Assembly (NCBI GenBank): GCA_963970005.1
Contig: CAXAMN010003947.1
Location: 218,477-282,476, forward strand
Reading direction: 5' to 3'
Source of the DNA: Durusdinium trenchii
Lineage: Eukaryota; Sar; Dinophyceae; Suessiales; Symbiodiniaceae
Length of the DNA stretch: 64,000 bases
Shown: positions 23,523-36,900 of the stretch, piece by piece
Layout: every line of letters starts with the position of its first letter
Position numbering within the stretch: the first letter of the stretch is position 1
The notes under the pieces: generated by a model
Told to the model about the DNA's origin: nothing
Database searches by the model: none
Seen by the model: only the letters and a program-made list of their open reading frames with translations
Position numbers and translations under genes: made by a program

Positions 23523-24339
23523 GTTTGGCATGGTGTTGGGCCGAAATGATGTTAATTCTCAGGGTCCCTCCAACTACTCCACCTGGAAACCCGAAGAACA
23601 AACAGGGGCAAGGGAATGGTTGTGCACCCTGGCCAACTTCTAACTTCTAGAGTCAAACTGGTTGGGATGGGGGGCTCTGACTGCACCATACAAGAAGTGT
23701 TTGTGCAAGAAACCTGTCATCTATGCTGAGACCCACTTAAAAGCTGCTTTTCTTCTTGGGGTTCCTCCCTTGTCGCGCCACTGCACCTTGTCGCTTCGCA
23801 CTTCGGGGGCTGCAGCTTCCTGAGACTGAATGGCTGGCGAGAACCCGGCAGTGCTGGAACCACTGAACGCCCGTGATCCTGCCTTCCCCTTGCTTCACAA
23901 AGCCGTCTTGAGTCTTGATACTCTAGGATCATGTCTGTCAGAATTGCATGTATTGGAGGGAAATTGGGAGAAGCGCCCTGACATTGAGGTGTTGTTGGCA
24001 ATTGAGTGGAAGCTACTTCATCTTAAGACCTCTTGGGGGGGTTGTTTCTGCATCAGTTCATCCCAACACCTGCACCCAGCATTTTTGCCCATGGAGCCAA
24101 TGGAGCCCGTAGGCAAGTCCTTCATTGGTGTGGACATGTGTGGACTAAGGCCGCCGCCAAGATAGGTTTCAAAGGCTCCCCTGAAGCCACAGCTTCTAAG
24201 ACTTTGGCCTTGCAGGCCAGCTGCTGGCGGGAAGAGTTCCTGAATGTAACCTCCACCTGTTTGAAAACCGCAAGTGGAACAATACAATGGTGTTCCTTTA
24301 ACTCTTTCAATCATTCATTCTATCACATACCTTGAAAGA
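23523..24339. other. no supported gene
   Basis: Open frames exist on both strands (for example plus 23830-24165), but none shows a domain or paired splice sites. Confidence 0.3.
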
Positions 24340-24522
24340 AAATGAAATATACTACATTGCCCTTGCTGGTCCAGCCAAACCCAATCAGAATGTCGGATGT
24401 GTTTCGTGACAAGGACATCTCCGACCAGTTCCGCTCGGTCACACGGGCCCACGGCCTGGTCCAAGGTCCTCAGCACCAAGGTCAGTGAGATGTGCTCCTC
24501 CCCAAGGCTTCCCAGACTCATC
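24340..24522 (-). CDS. possible exon, unrecognised
   Basis: The minus frame reads EEHISLTLVLRTLDQAVGPC then DRAELVGDVLVTKHIRHSDW. It is upstream of the DUF4116 exons on the same strand and could be part of that gene, but it does not itself show the repeat signature. Confidence 0.3.
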
Positions 24523-24659
24523 CGCTCCTGGCGGCCGAGGGAGGAACCTGGGTCGGTCCGGAATGCCGGTTTGATTGGAAACTATCCCGGCGAGGGACCG
24601 GTTCAACAGCTCTGAGACAACGCAAGCACACACAGGAACTGGCGGACTTTTTGCATTCG

Positions 24660-25400
24660 CTACATGCAAGCAAACACATTAGAGCAAAAAATGTGAGAGA
24701 GCACATACATGAGAGCACTGCACACATATGACAGCAAACATATGCACACATATGAGCACACACACATGAGAGCACATACATGAGTCACACATATAATCAT
24801 ATAGCAAACCTATGAGAGCACTGAGCACTGGCATGAGTGCACATACACATTGAGAGAGCACAAACTGGAGCAAATCTAAAAGGGCACACACGTGAGAACA
24901 CGCATATGAGAGAAAAAGCAAAAGCAAATGAAAATGCGTGAGAACACGCGCATGAAAGCAAAGCAATCCAAGCCTGATTTGTTGTGGCTGCGTAGCTACG
25001 AGCAGGACACGGACAGTTTGCTCAGCAGTGTCGAGTTGTTCCTGTGATTTGTCGAGAACCGGAGCGATGCACGCGAGCGACGGGGACACATAGATGCCAC
25101 CTTTGAGTCCTTTGAGTCAACAAGACCAAGACGACCAAATGGACGTCGAATCGGCGAGCAAGGAAACCTTCCGTCTACGCCTACCCGCGGGGCGCCAGGA
25201 CGGGCGACGGAGCGGAGAGTGGCGTCTCCAGTCGCGCCGTGGCGTCGAGAGCATATGAGAGACTGAAAAAACGCGAGAGACGTGAGCAAGCCATTTATAT
25301 CAGAGCACACCACATGAGAGCAAAAGCAGGAGCATAGACATTGAGAGCACACGTTGGGAAGACGGAGCACACGCAGACCGGTCTGCCGAGTGGCATCATC
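24660..25400. repeat. degenerate short-repeat field
   Basis: Words of the GAGAGCACACATATGAG type recur irregularly at 24660-24970 and again at 25250-25370. The two parts are separated by about 280 bases of more complex sequence (24975-25250), which looks like an insertion into, or an exception within, the field. Confidence 0.6.
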
Positions 25401-26540
25401 CAAGGATCTGCATCCATGCAGCAAGCGCTGCTGGCTCGGCGGGATGGACGTGGCTACGTGAATCGCCTGGGAGGCACAAGGTGCAGAAAAGCTTCCAGGA
25501 GGGTCAGCGGATTGGTCTGTATTATGTTGTTTGATGTTGTATTCATGTGTGATCTGTCCCAGATTTGATATGTTATATAACTCTGTTTTTCTGAAGGGGA
25601 AGACTTGCTCACTTGTGAAAGGGGCAGATTGGACTCCAAACCTGAGCCCGGGCCGGTCGCCTCACGCAGCTCTTGGAGTGACCATCCCGCTGCGGCGGAG
25701 AAGTGGGCCATGGGCCCACTCAAGCCATCCACTGTGACCTCCGCTCACGCGACCAGTCGACCGGGACGACCGAGCCAATTTCGGTCCACCAGGGCCGAAG
25801 TGTTTTGGGGCAATGAATGCGCCCCCCCCCCCCCCCCAAAAAAAAAAGCCCCTCATGGAGGACTGTCTGTCTTCTTGGCGGTTTGAAGATCAGTTCGTCA
25901 CAGTTCCGTATGGAAACTGGGTGAATCTGAAGGCCGGGACCCAACCTCTTCTGCTAAAACCCTTGATCTGTTGGAAGCGGTGGAGCTGTTAGCACTGAGC
26001 TGGTGCTAATTCATACAGACTGCTTTACAACAGCTGTGTCGCGTGCCTAACAGCCGCTCAACCACTTCGCCTAACTGCTTGTTCCAACAAATCAACAGCT
26101 TAGCCTGGCTTGACCCCCTCTTTATCAACTGCATGGTGTGTCTTAAATGCTTCGAGAGAGAGCTTCGTGACAACTCTGCATTCACGATGCGAAAGGTCCT
26201 CGGGACCCTGCTTGCAATTTCTCCATCCCTTCGGCACTTGATCCCTGGAGCCGAAAAAGAGCGCAACTCAAAAGGCTGAGGAGCATTGTCCCACAAGTGA
26301 GCCAAAACAACCTTGGGAGCCAAGTCCCTTGAGCTAACTGTTCGTGCGGATCAGAGGGTGCTTCTGTGTTTCTGAAGCTCTTTGCAGGGTGGACATGTTT
26401 GGAAAAGAAACAGTCCTCGCCAACGATACTGAATTGGGGGGGCCGTTTCTTTCAATGGCAGTTTTTGCACGCCACGCTTGCAGGGGCACTCTTGGCCAAG
26501 ATTTCTGCCAAGAAATTGAGCACGCACGGCGAGGGTCTAA
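25401..26540. other. no supported gene; C16/A10 homopolymer pair
   Basis: A run of C (about 25822-25837) is followed at once by a run of A (25838-25847). Nothing else is recognised; the open frames on both strands lack motifs. Confidence 0.35.
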
Positions 26541-28221
26541 AGATCAGAGGCACTTTGTCCAGCTGATCGATGTAGACAAAAAGCGCCTAAAAACCGGTGA
26601 AACGCCGGGTGAAGATTCCATCCAAATCTGCACCGCCATGGCCAGCTTCTCATGGTATATCGCACATATACTACACAGCAAATTCAAAACAGGCTCCTCT
26701 ACGAGGCCGACAGCGTCCAGCATCACTCTCATGGTACCACTTCGGCCTCGCTTTCGAGTCGGGTGTACTTCTGGATCTCAGTCTCCTGATCGGGAGGAAG
26801 AGTTCTCCATGAACTCGCATCACAAATCCCCAACCACCCAAAGGAAAAAGAACAAAAAACCAAACAACCAGTGGTGCCTCGTTGAGTGAGAAGGTTCCGC
26901 CCAGCCCAGCCACCCCCGCTCCAAGCCGTGAAACCCAAGGAGGAGGTGTGAGTTCCGTTTCAGGTGCGGCTGCTATTTGTGACTTCCATCCTGCCCGACC
27001 TGAAGCATGGAGGACAATGTGGTTCGATCGGCATGGACGCCAAACCCGTGTTCTTCCATGGCAAAGAACCGGTCATTCTGGCTTGTTGTTTATCCATGCC
27101 TTCACTAAGGCTGGACCCTTTTTCACTGGCAAAGCTTGCGGCAGAAAATGCAACCGATGGCTGGCGGACAAAGCATGGACAAGAAACGTCACAGTTCACA
27201 TCCACCTTCATCAATCAGGGGCCCAAGTTGGGAGCAGTCTTCGTGCTTCTGGCACCGTGCCCAGTTCTGACTTCACTGGTTGGGTAGTCTAGATCTCACT
27301 ATTTCCCCCTGCTGGAAACGCTCATCTCGGCTCCTCCGCTTTCTCTAAAGTTCGGCAATCTGAGAAGCTCATCCGTGAATACACCCTCAGGACTCAGCAG
27401 GTCGGGAAAAGCAGTGCTGCCCAAGCAAGCGTTTTTCCATGGCCCAAGCGGCGGTCTGCCCACAACGATGTGAGACTGGTTTTTACGAGCCCAATTTCCT
27501 CTGAACATCTTGAGAGATCTTAAGAGATGTTAAGGCCTGAAAAACTATGACAGCCGTGGGGTCATGATCCACCTGAAGGACAAAAGGGACAGTGCCAGGC
27601 AGCCCCAGTTTTTCGTAGATCCATTCCATGTAGGTCTCGAACTCGTACATATCTTCGAACCTCGTTTGAGATCCAAGACCCCCCCACTTGAGAAACAATG
27701 CTTTCTCACAACAAGAAAATTGTGCTGATTTAAGCCGGAATTTATGTTACAGTTGCTCAGGGCCCACCTTAGGAAGTGTGCCAACCTGACCATTTGCGGC
27801 TGTCTGCTACTTGTTCTTTGGTTGTTTTGCCGGATCTGAGCGCTGGGCCGATCAGTGACTCTCTTCTGCCTCAGCACTGACAGGCTTGGCGATGTCTCCA
27901 AACCGTTCATCTCAAGTCTGGTCGCTGAGGGTCTACCAACAACTCCCTGGCTCTGCGACAGAACCAGCCAAATGGGGCGGGCAGCTTCAGACGCATGGCC
28001 TTTCTCCTCGTTGCTTCCATGCTGCGTCACGAGGAGGACGGGGACGTTTTTTTCTTCAAAACCAAACGGTGGTGGAGTGGTCCCGTTTCCGGTTCGGCCC
28101 GGTGCTTCACGTCGTCGTGATCAAAGCCCTTCTTGCGGCCCTGTTGCTTATCCTTCTCGATGAAAAGGTATTCCTTGCCACGACGGTAGAGGAGAGCCTG
28201 GCAGTTGAAGTGTCTCACCAT
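26541..28221 (-). CDS. minus exon cluster, unrecognised gene
   Basis: Candidate exons in transcription order: 28040-28221 (MVRHFNCQALLYRRGKEYLF, then KDKQQGRKKGFDHDD), which begins with a Met and may be the first exon; about 27545-27680 (FEDMYEFETYMEWIYEKLGL, then PGTVPFVLQVDHDPTAVIV); about 27310-27470 (ending in LLSPEGVFTDELLRLPNFRE); and about 26990-27200. The first two have strong protein-like composition. Splice sites are not fixed and no family is recognised. Confidence 0.4.
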
Positions 28222-28789
28222 GGCACAACCAATCTGTTAGTGGTCAGCCGTCTCCCCAAAAAAAGGGAACAGCTTGACAACAAAAAATACAGCACACTCC
28301 TGAAATAATCAAAGACTAAGATCATGGAAGTGAAAAATGGATGAAAATGGTCCCTTGGATGACCATGTTGCTCTATTTCAAGGAGTGTACCCCCAAAAAA
28401 ATTGAGATGCGAGTGCTTCCATGGTTGCCCAAGAAGTCCCAGTGTGTGTGTGTGCGCAAGCCCCCACATTTTAACTGATCCTCAAACCCACCAGCCTCGT
28501 TGCCACTCAGATGGGAATCAGGCACCAGTTCCTTCCAAGAAGCTTCTGGAAGGTTGGAGTCAACAGTGATCTACCACAGAGATGGGAGTCCTTCGTCCAG
28601 CCTTCCTCTGAGCACATTCACACTCAAACTTGGCCAGTCACTGCTAAGTAAAGATTGCATTCTTGGAAGTTTAGATTGGTGGCGAGCATCCCCCACAAAG
28701 TAATTACAGTTTATTGCAAAGAGCCATCCCCTCACAACCTTCAAGTCAATCCTACCGTCATCAATTACAAGTGAAGAAGGCCACCATCA
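28222..28789. other. no supported gene; GT run
   Basis: A short GT/CA dinucleotide run lies near 28443-28455. No exon is recognised. Confidence 0.35.
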
Positions 28790-29370
28790 TCCCGCGTGAG
28801 GATCACCCGGTTTTGGTGTGGCAAAGGCTCCTGCGTGGGGATCCACCGTCCCCGCCTTCATGTAGGCGCACTTGAGCACATATGCCGGGTTGCCTGGGCA
28901 GGTGAGGTGTCTCACCGTTACCGTCGGTAGAAGCCGCTCGCTCAAAACACAGTCGAACAAATGGAGCCATGCCCCCGACCCAGTGCAAGCATCCACGGAA
29001 TCTGGTGTCTGACTGTCATGACCGAGTGGCAATTGTACCAAGAGAAGGGCTGCATTCTCATAACTTCCTCCACGGTTTCGTGCTGCGACGCTGGTGCATC
29101 GCTGCGGCGGAAGGGCTGGATGATCAGCAGGTAGGCCATGACCTCGATCACACGAGCTGCCGCAGCCCGATGGGTCGAACTGCTCCTGTCCGCACTCAAA
29201 CATCGAAACAGCTTCTGTCCCACATGCGAGGCCCGTGTCACGCGTGCTTCTCTGCCTGTGTGACTGTGTGACCGACCGACCCCTTCCTTGACTCGGCTCC
29301 CAGACCCACAATGCGGCCCCCAAAATCATCGCCAGCACCAGTAGGGCAACGCGGAAGGCCAAATGGATCT
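28790..29370 (-). CDS. minus exon cluster, one hydrophobic segment, unrecognised
   Basis: Reading left along the minus strand: about 29285-29370 encodes VPEIHLAFRVALLVLAMILG then AALWVWEPS, a likely membrane segment; about 29060-29200 reads THRAAAARVIEVMAYLLIIQ then PFRRSDAPASQHETVEEV; about 28815-28970 reads WLHLFDCVLSERLLPTVTVR then GNPAYVLKCAYMKAGTVD. The frames differ, as expected for separate exons. No family is recognised. Confidence 0.35.
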
Positions 29371-30004
29371 CAGGGACCATCTTGGACCTGAACGCCGTCG
29401 TTGCTACAGCCGTTGCTGGTGGCTTTGTCCGAAAACTACCAACAGACTCGACAGGACGTCACCTGAAAATGTACCCTCTGGACATCCATCCCCTGTACAC
29501 CAGCCCATTGGAGGTCTTGGGGGCAAATCGAGGGTGCGCCATGGCACGCCACGGTGCACAGTGCCTCACACGAGCTGAGGCAAGTGATGCAAAGAAAAGT
29601 TGAAGGGGTGCTTTTCAAATGATCGCAGGCTGTACGAAGCCTCAAATTAAAGGACAAGATGTGTTGTTGCGTGATGAGCTGGTCATTCATTCCGAGACCT
29701 ACTATCACCCCCCAAGCAGGTCAAAGTAGAAGCGCTAGTCACGATGTTTGGGTTGCTTGATTCGTTCATAACCTTTCGTCTTCGCAGATCAAAGAAAAAT
29801 TCCGCCCGCGCCAAAGGTGCTGAGGCGTTGTCAGGGGCTCGCAGATTTCGCTGGAAATGGCTAGATGGCACATAGCTCTAAGAATGCTGTGTTGTTGACG
29901 CTTGTTGAAAACGGACAAAAATCAGCAAGGCATCGGTGATGTCGGTTGTTCTCCCCGAGTGAGACTGCATTATTGACATCCTGTTTGCTTGCACCGACTG
30001 AGGC

Positions 30005-30037
<33 letters not shown>

Positions 30038-30990
30038 CAAACAGACCGAACCAGCAACAACTCCTTAAGGAAGCTCTTCACCCATCTATGGCCAGGACCT
30101 GGTAAAACCGCACCGGCAAAGCCCCAGCATACAGAGAGGCACCCAATGCAAAGAAGAGTTGGTATTGGCTTACTATGCTTACTCTAAAATAGTTGTAGAA
30201 TTGAAATTGCTACTGCTTTGCTTCTCCATTTCTCAAAGATGTCCTCCAAATTTCTTACTAGATCCACACGCCAACAAGAAGGTGGACTGACATCTTCCCT
30301 AGAAACCCATCTCACCTTGGTGTGTCCTCTCCTTTCTCTGCACCTTCGCAGCCTTCGACTCTCCACCTACCCCTCGGTCCGGTCCGGTCCGGCTGCGCCT
30401 GACGGCCCAAACGAAGATGGAGCCGGCCAAACAGCCCATGGGCAGCGACCAAAGGAGCCACCCCGCGGACCGTCGATCCGAACCGGGTTGGAGGAGTGGT
30501 GGGCCTCCGACATCTGAGCCCAGTGAAAAAGTGGGAGAGCCGGAAGCGGTTCCAAAATGTCTAAACGAGTTCTCACCAGCACTTGCTGGACGGTCTTCGG
30601 AGAGGCAAGAACTTGGGTGGGGTGGTCGAGCGTGATTGGACGGGGGGAAGCAGGAATCAACATGTCCGAGTGGATTGCTTGATCCCGCCCAAACCCTGTC
30701 AACAGCCAGCAGCTAGACCATGCTAGACCTAAATGTACAGGTTTGGCACTTGAAGACCTAGGCTTATAGATGGAAAAGCTTTGACTAGTCTCGAAGCAAT
30801 GACACTGGCTTAGGGTTGAATTCGGTTCCTCTTCTTCAAACCTACTGTGCCTTTCCTCACTTCAATATGGGATTCGTCCTTCTTCATGAAGATCATGAAG
30901 GGCGGCCCTTTGCAAATCCTTCACACCAAAGAGTCTTGTCTGCGCTCTTTCTTCCATACAGTGCTGCATAAGGATACTTAGCGCATCTTA
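29371..30990. other. no firmly supported gene; GACA microsatellite
   Basis: A tandem GACA run lies at 30005-30036. GC-rich open frames at 30370-30640 on both strands have no domain. Nothing else is seen. Confidence 0.35.
30005..30036. repeat. GACA microsatellite
   Basis: Eight tandem copies of the tetranucleotide. Confidence 0.9.
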
Positions 30991-33900
30991 ACGCATCAGG
31001 GTCTTTGCACTAGGCTTCAACGTTTGTCTCTCGCCCGCCCCCACCTCTGGCCCGTTTTCTTCCCACACTCCTTGGACCTCCGCTTTTTTCACCGAGCGAC
31101 GGCGGTGTCCAACAAGTGCCCGTTGAAGCTGGAGGCCGTTTGAACTCGAAGGTGCATGAACCGACTCCACAGGCTGAAAAACCTCAGGCGCCCTGCCGCC
31201 ATGAAGGTAGCTGCACAGATCAAAAAAGGAACATGTTGCTGGATCTAAGGATCTACACGTTGAATTGCTTGGTTTCTTCATGTTTCTCTCTGCCAAATTC
31301 TTGGAGCGATAACACGGCTCCTGAGAACACATCTCCGGTTGAGTCCAGCATGTTTAATCACGTCGTGTTTGTCTTGCTGCTTGATGATCCACAAGCGCCT
31401 GTCAGAAACTTCGGACGTGGAGCAGCACAGACCCTGCATGCCAGCAGCACAGACCCAGTCCCCCCATTCCTTCAGGGCACAAACACCAGCAACTCAGGGC
31501 AACGAAGAGTTTCCACCTTGGCACGTCTCGGGTCTGGCGGAAAGTGGTGGAAGTCGCATCCACCGAAGTTCATAGCACCAACATGCACCACTCATGAACT
31601 TGACCAAGTGGTGATTCAATGCAAATCTTAAATTCAATCCAGGGCCGCTGTTGAACCAATGTACGATAATTAGCTTTGCTCCAAGTTCATTTTGGTGGCT
31701 CGGAGTGGAATCATCCCTGCATCTCACTCCCGGCAAAAGAAAAAGAATGCATTACGTTATATATCTTGGACAAAAAGACTGGTTGATGATTCCAGTAACG
31801 CTCTGCACTTCTGGTGCGTGTCCAGATGCCGGCCTCCGAACGGATCCTTCTACCCCCAGCACCGGCCCTGCACGGCGGCCGGGGCGCACGGAGGCGGAGA
31901 CCACGGCGGTGACCAGGAAGGCGGTGGCGATGTGCACGATGAAGGCAGAGTAGTCCCAGGCGACGCCCATCTCAGGAGCTTCGATGGCCTCACGTGCCGC
32001 CGGGGACAAGGCCGACCAGGACCAACTCGAGCACTGCAAGGGAGCACGAATGAACACCCGAATTGGAACCCAAAGCTGCTGAAACACCACTCCCTTGAAC
32101 GAAGACCACCCACCAAATCGTGCAAAGAATATGCCATTCAGACGCGCGGAATGCTCCTGCGGCGAGAACACGTGGCCCCCCCTCCTTCTCGGCATTGAAG
32201 CGGGGGTATCGCTCCAGGTCATCGGGCGCCCAAGGCAGAATGAGCTTCAAGGCTCTCAGCAAACAATCGGGCAAGGACCGCCAAACGTAGATGATCTTGC
32301 CAACCTGGAGGAGAGGGGCAGACGGCTTGGGGCAAGTGATAGCGCGGGCATCCTGAACGCAACGAAAGTCCAATGTCAGAGAACTACCTGGACTCTGGAT
32401 GGACAGCGATGTTTGTCGCCGGGCTTTCCTGGAAATAAACAATTTGACTCGAAAAGTGTAATGGTCTCAGTATGTCTCAGTAGTCTTCCACTTGGCCATG
32501 CACGACTTTGATGTCTATTCAAGTGTTTGATTGTTCGTGCATCTAAGACAGGTGGGATTGTTCCCTCAGCCACCCGGTTTTGCACACCGTGCGGCGAGGG
32601 TATGCTGCGCGAAAGGCACCACACCACCCATCAAGAGACCCATGATATAGTTCACATAGAGCACACCTGCGACGGGTGTCATAAGTCAATAACTTAACAA
32701 CGAAGTGGCCCACTACATCTTGACAACACCTGGTGATCTGGTTTGGACATCATCCGATGGATGAACAATGGTGAACCAATGTAAAGCAGGTGTACTTGCA
32801 CCACCCATGGGTGACGATTACAATCATCTCGTCAAGACTCTATCAGCAAGTCAATCCTGTGTATATCATCAAAACCTCTAGACCTCCCTGATCCAGTCCG
32901 CGATTCCGTATTGGAGACGTCACCGCGACGTGTGCATTTCTGCGTCTCCCGGGCTCCACCGGCGACGCTTCGTGCGGAAGCGCCGGTCGCCCAGGTGCGA
33001 AGGGCGTCGGGATGCGGGATGCGTATTCAGATGTCTCCAGGGTCTGGAGTCGGTTCGGTCTCTTCAGCTGAGCTGTGTTCTTGGTCCTTTCGTCTTGCCT
33101 TTGGGGCAAAGGCCATGTTGGATGGATCTTTGCTTATTGGACGAAGCAGGCACGTCATTTCCCCAACGGTTCAATCTGCCAGAGAATGGTTGAGACTCTT
33201 GGACCCTTCCCGCGATCTATCCAAGCTACGAGCTAGGGGCGATTTTGCGAGCATGGTGTGGCGATATTGTCCGGTTGAGCTTGAAGATTTATGGCAATTC
33301 AATGGGACCATCTTGAGAATGCCGTGAACGAAATGTGGGACATCACAAGTGACAGTGCCGCTCCATTGTGGAGACTATATGCATTGTAACACTCGTAAGC
33401 GGAGCACCGCGACAAGCACCTGCAGCATTGGGAGCGACAGAACATGGGTATGAATCGGTATGATGTCACAAAATGTCACAAAGCATCGGCGAAGAAGGCA
33501 CAAGGATGGTGCAAGCAGGAATGACAAGTTGTGTTTGGTCAATTTTCCGAGGGCACAAGGCTCTGACGAAGCAAGACCTGCAGGCTGAGGACATGCGCCG
33601 CCGCGGCCAACGTGTGAGGGAAAAGCGGAAGGCCGAACCCTTGAGGAGGGCACCTCTCCGGTAAAGGATGAGGTGCGATCTGACCCTGAATGAGATTTGG
33701 GTTGCTGGGCTTCTGACGGAAACTATATATTATCTAAGTACTGATCTAGGTGTATGTAAGAGTGTCGGCTTACATATCGTAGAATCAATGTGTGCTTTGT
33801 CTAGTTGCAGGGCTTGGTCATGGAACAATTCATGACGCGCACAGACCCAGCGCTGATCCCATGGAGGGCGATCGAGTCATAGATAGTTGACTAGAAGGTC

Positions 33901-36900
33901 CTGTCAAGGTGGAACAAACTAAAGTATAGCACGAGCTGTCCCGAAGACATATGTCAACAAGCGAAGAGCTCCATACACTTGCGCTATCTTTATGTTTTAT
34001 ATAGGTACGATAAGGTCTTACACTCTCTCTCTCTCTCCCCCTCGGGATGTGGTGAAACCACGCAATCGAAATCCAACCCTAATTGTGTGTTGCGTACTAT
34101 TCAGTGGTCACGCCTGGCTCAGCAAGGGGTTGCCCCAATGCTTCTTGAAGGTTGCTCTCAAAAGCGGCATCCAAATCCTGTGCGAGGCCTGCTTGCAGTT
34201 TTTGCTTGGCAGTTGCAAGGGTAACCAAGAACTCGACAGCTGTTGGCAGATCACATTTCCTCGATTTGACTTGAACTGTATCGATGTTCGCACCGGCCAC
34301 CTAAGCAGGGACGGGCCTATTCCCATACGAGCTTGTAGATGCCTAGCATCGTTTGGGATGTGCTGCCTTTGCCTCCTTTTTCTTGTGCTTCGACTTCTGA
34401 TTTGGCGTTTTGAGTGTAGTGTAGGCAGATGATGGTCGAAGCGCTTGCAGGCTTTGAGGATCAGCCAGGGCCTCAAATGATTCAGAGACCAAATGAAACG
34501 CCTCCTTGCTTGCGCCTGAAGATGTGTCGTGCCGAAATTGCCAGGCATTGTCGGCGACTCGTCCTCTCGAATCAAAATAGCTTCCGCCGCGACACCCAGC
34601 AGCCTTTCTTTGGCTTAGGGCTCTTTAGGTGGTGACACTCGAAGTGGACAGCTCACAGCTCCCTAACCAACCAGAGAGGCTGGGCGGGGCTGGGCGGGGC
34701 TGGGCGGGGCAACCCTCTTTCAACAAGCCCATGGCACCCCCATGTGACCGTCGCACCCATATCACCGGACGGGAGAGGGTCGACTCCTCTGCCGGTGCCT
34801 GGCACGTGCATCGCATAGAAGGCATCACCAATTGCTGCTTCCAGCCCTTGGGAAGAGCAGTCTTTAAGCACTGAAGACGTCAGATGTGAAGATACGAACT
34901 TTTTTTTGGACCACTGATGCGTGACAGACACTGGGAATGAGCCTCCAATAGAGATTCTGTGGGGATCCATCCCTCGTTCCCTAGCACAAAGTCAGTAGAC
35001 CAGATCAAATCAGTAACAAATAACAAATACTGAAAAACCACCTGATGACAGTGATTGGTAGTGAGTGGCTTCCTCTGGCGGAGGCTTCAAAAAGGTGACT
35101 TCAGGGTTCATGGCGTACAAATCCCAAGTTGGTCCCCTACCACCTGCAGACTGCCCACTGCCTTGTTCTACGACAGCTCACAGAACAGGTGACTCCTCGT
35201 TTTGCCCACTTTGACGTGCCCGCACAAGACGATCACCGAAGACCTAGTGATGGCAACTCCTGGCAATCCCCCCATGCACCCCCCCCACCCAAGCTGCAAC
35301 ACTGCCTCTCCACATCTCCAAGAGACCGATGTTGCCAGTGTCCACCAGGGGCGAAAAGATTTCCACAGTGCCGCCCTCCTTCCCAATGACTGCCCAAGCC
35401 GTGACCTTGGGCATCTGAGTGGGGGGGAATGGTAAATGGCTTGGAGCTGCACAGCTGTCCTGTCATCTTGAATGCGGAAGGTACTTATATATATATATGG
35501 TCTTTTGTGTGCTTATGGTGCTCCTTTCTTCCTAGTCTAAACATCTATGCTTCGTCAAGCAGCCCCCCAGGCCCAGCCAAGTGTTGAAAAACTGCACGGT
35601 GGTATTCAACACGAAAATGAAGGTGTCGAATCGATCCTGGCAGAGAGGATTGAAGCTCAAATCCCAGAGCTTCGAGATATGTCCACGACTCCTACTACTA
35701 CTACGACGACGACTACGACTACGACTACGACTACGACTACGACTACGACTACTACTACCACCACAGCCAGGCTGGCAGGGAAACATGGTTCAAAAGGAAT
35801 TTGTGAAGCGAAGGCATCCTGACTGTCATATGATTAATGATTGCTTTCTTTCTTTAACTCTCTTTCCTGACACAAGAACTTGGGCCACTTCACCCGCTCT
35901 CGGTCTCCAACGACCGGCCGCCTTCTTCTTGAAGCCAGCGAACCACGCCTGGTTGTAGACCTCCCGTCCGGCAGGTCAACCCCGTTTGGAACTGTCTGTC
36001 GGTCACGTCACGTGAGTCACGCGCGGCTGGGAGGTGGTTCGCTTGGAGTTACTACAGTATGGTCGTTCCTTGGCGAGGTGTGCAAGAATCTCCCAAACTG
36101 CAGATCTGGTCCGAAAGCATGGGTATGAAAAAGCCAAACAGACACCTAAAGGTGTGCATCCATTGACTTTGAGGTCACATGTCCATGCAGCCATGTGTCA
36201 CATGTCTGTACTCCAAAATGCATGCCTGTGCGGAGATCTGCTGATTAACGATGCCCAACAGCAGGCCAGCGATTGTTTGGCCTGAGATGCCCCCACAAAA
36301 AACACAATCTTGGACATTGTCCCATTGTGTTTTGAACCCTGTTCGTCAAACTGTTTCTGTTAAATCATCCCCTACTGCTTGACTCGGAGGGAACAGCCAG
36401 AAACTTCTGCCAAAGCACTTGGTCCCGCCAGGTCAGCGCCGGAGGACATAAACACGCCCACCACGAAGACCTGGGCCCGCCGTGGACCGCTACACGGTCC
36501 AACATCCGTGGTGGCATGACCTGGGACACCAGAGAAGCCGCGTTATACGCGCCAGGGCGCGTTGTAGGGAAGGATGATCAAGGCGTTCACCTGGGAAATT
36601 CGACGAAGCCGTTCAGAGTCGGAAGGGGTGAAGCGTGAAGGTCGAAAGGGGGGCATCTAGAACTGCTCTTCTTGACACATCTGGACTCACTAGAAACTGG
36701 ACAATGCTATCTTAGGAAGACGATGTTCCATGACCAACAGGGGATGTTATGTTCCACATCTGTGTGAGCAGGAGTGTAACCAAAATCAAGGACCTAAGCA
36801 ACCACGTCTCGCGCACAAGGGATCCACGCCTCAGAAAACATCACAAGCACCTAGTCCTCTGGCTGTGGAATGGTGCGGATGCCTGGTTCCGAAATCCAAC

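Noticed and set aside
29080..29200. A minus-strand FECGQEQFDPSG motif like mitochondrial NADH dehydrogenase subunit 3
   Set aside because: The residues that follow do not match the membrane segments of that subunit, and another frame of the same DNA reads better as an exon.
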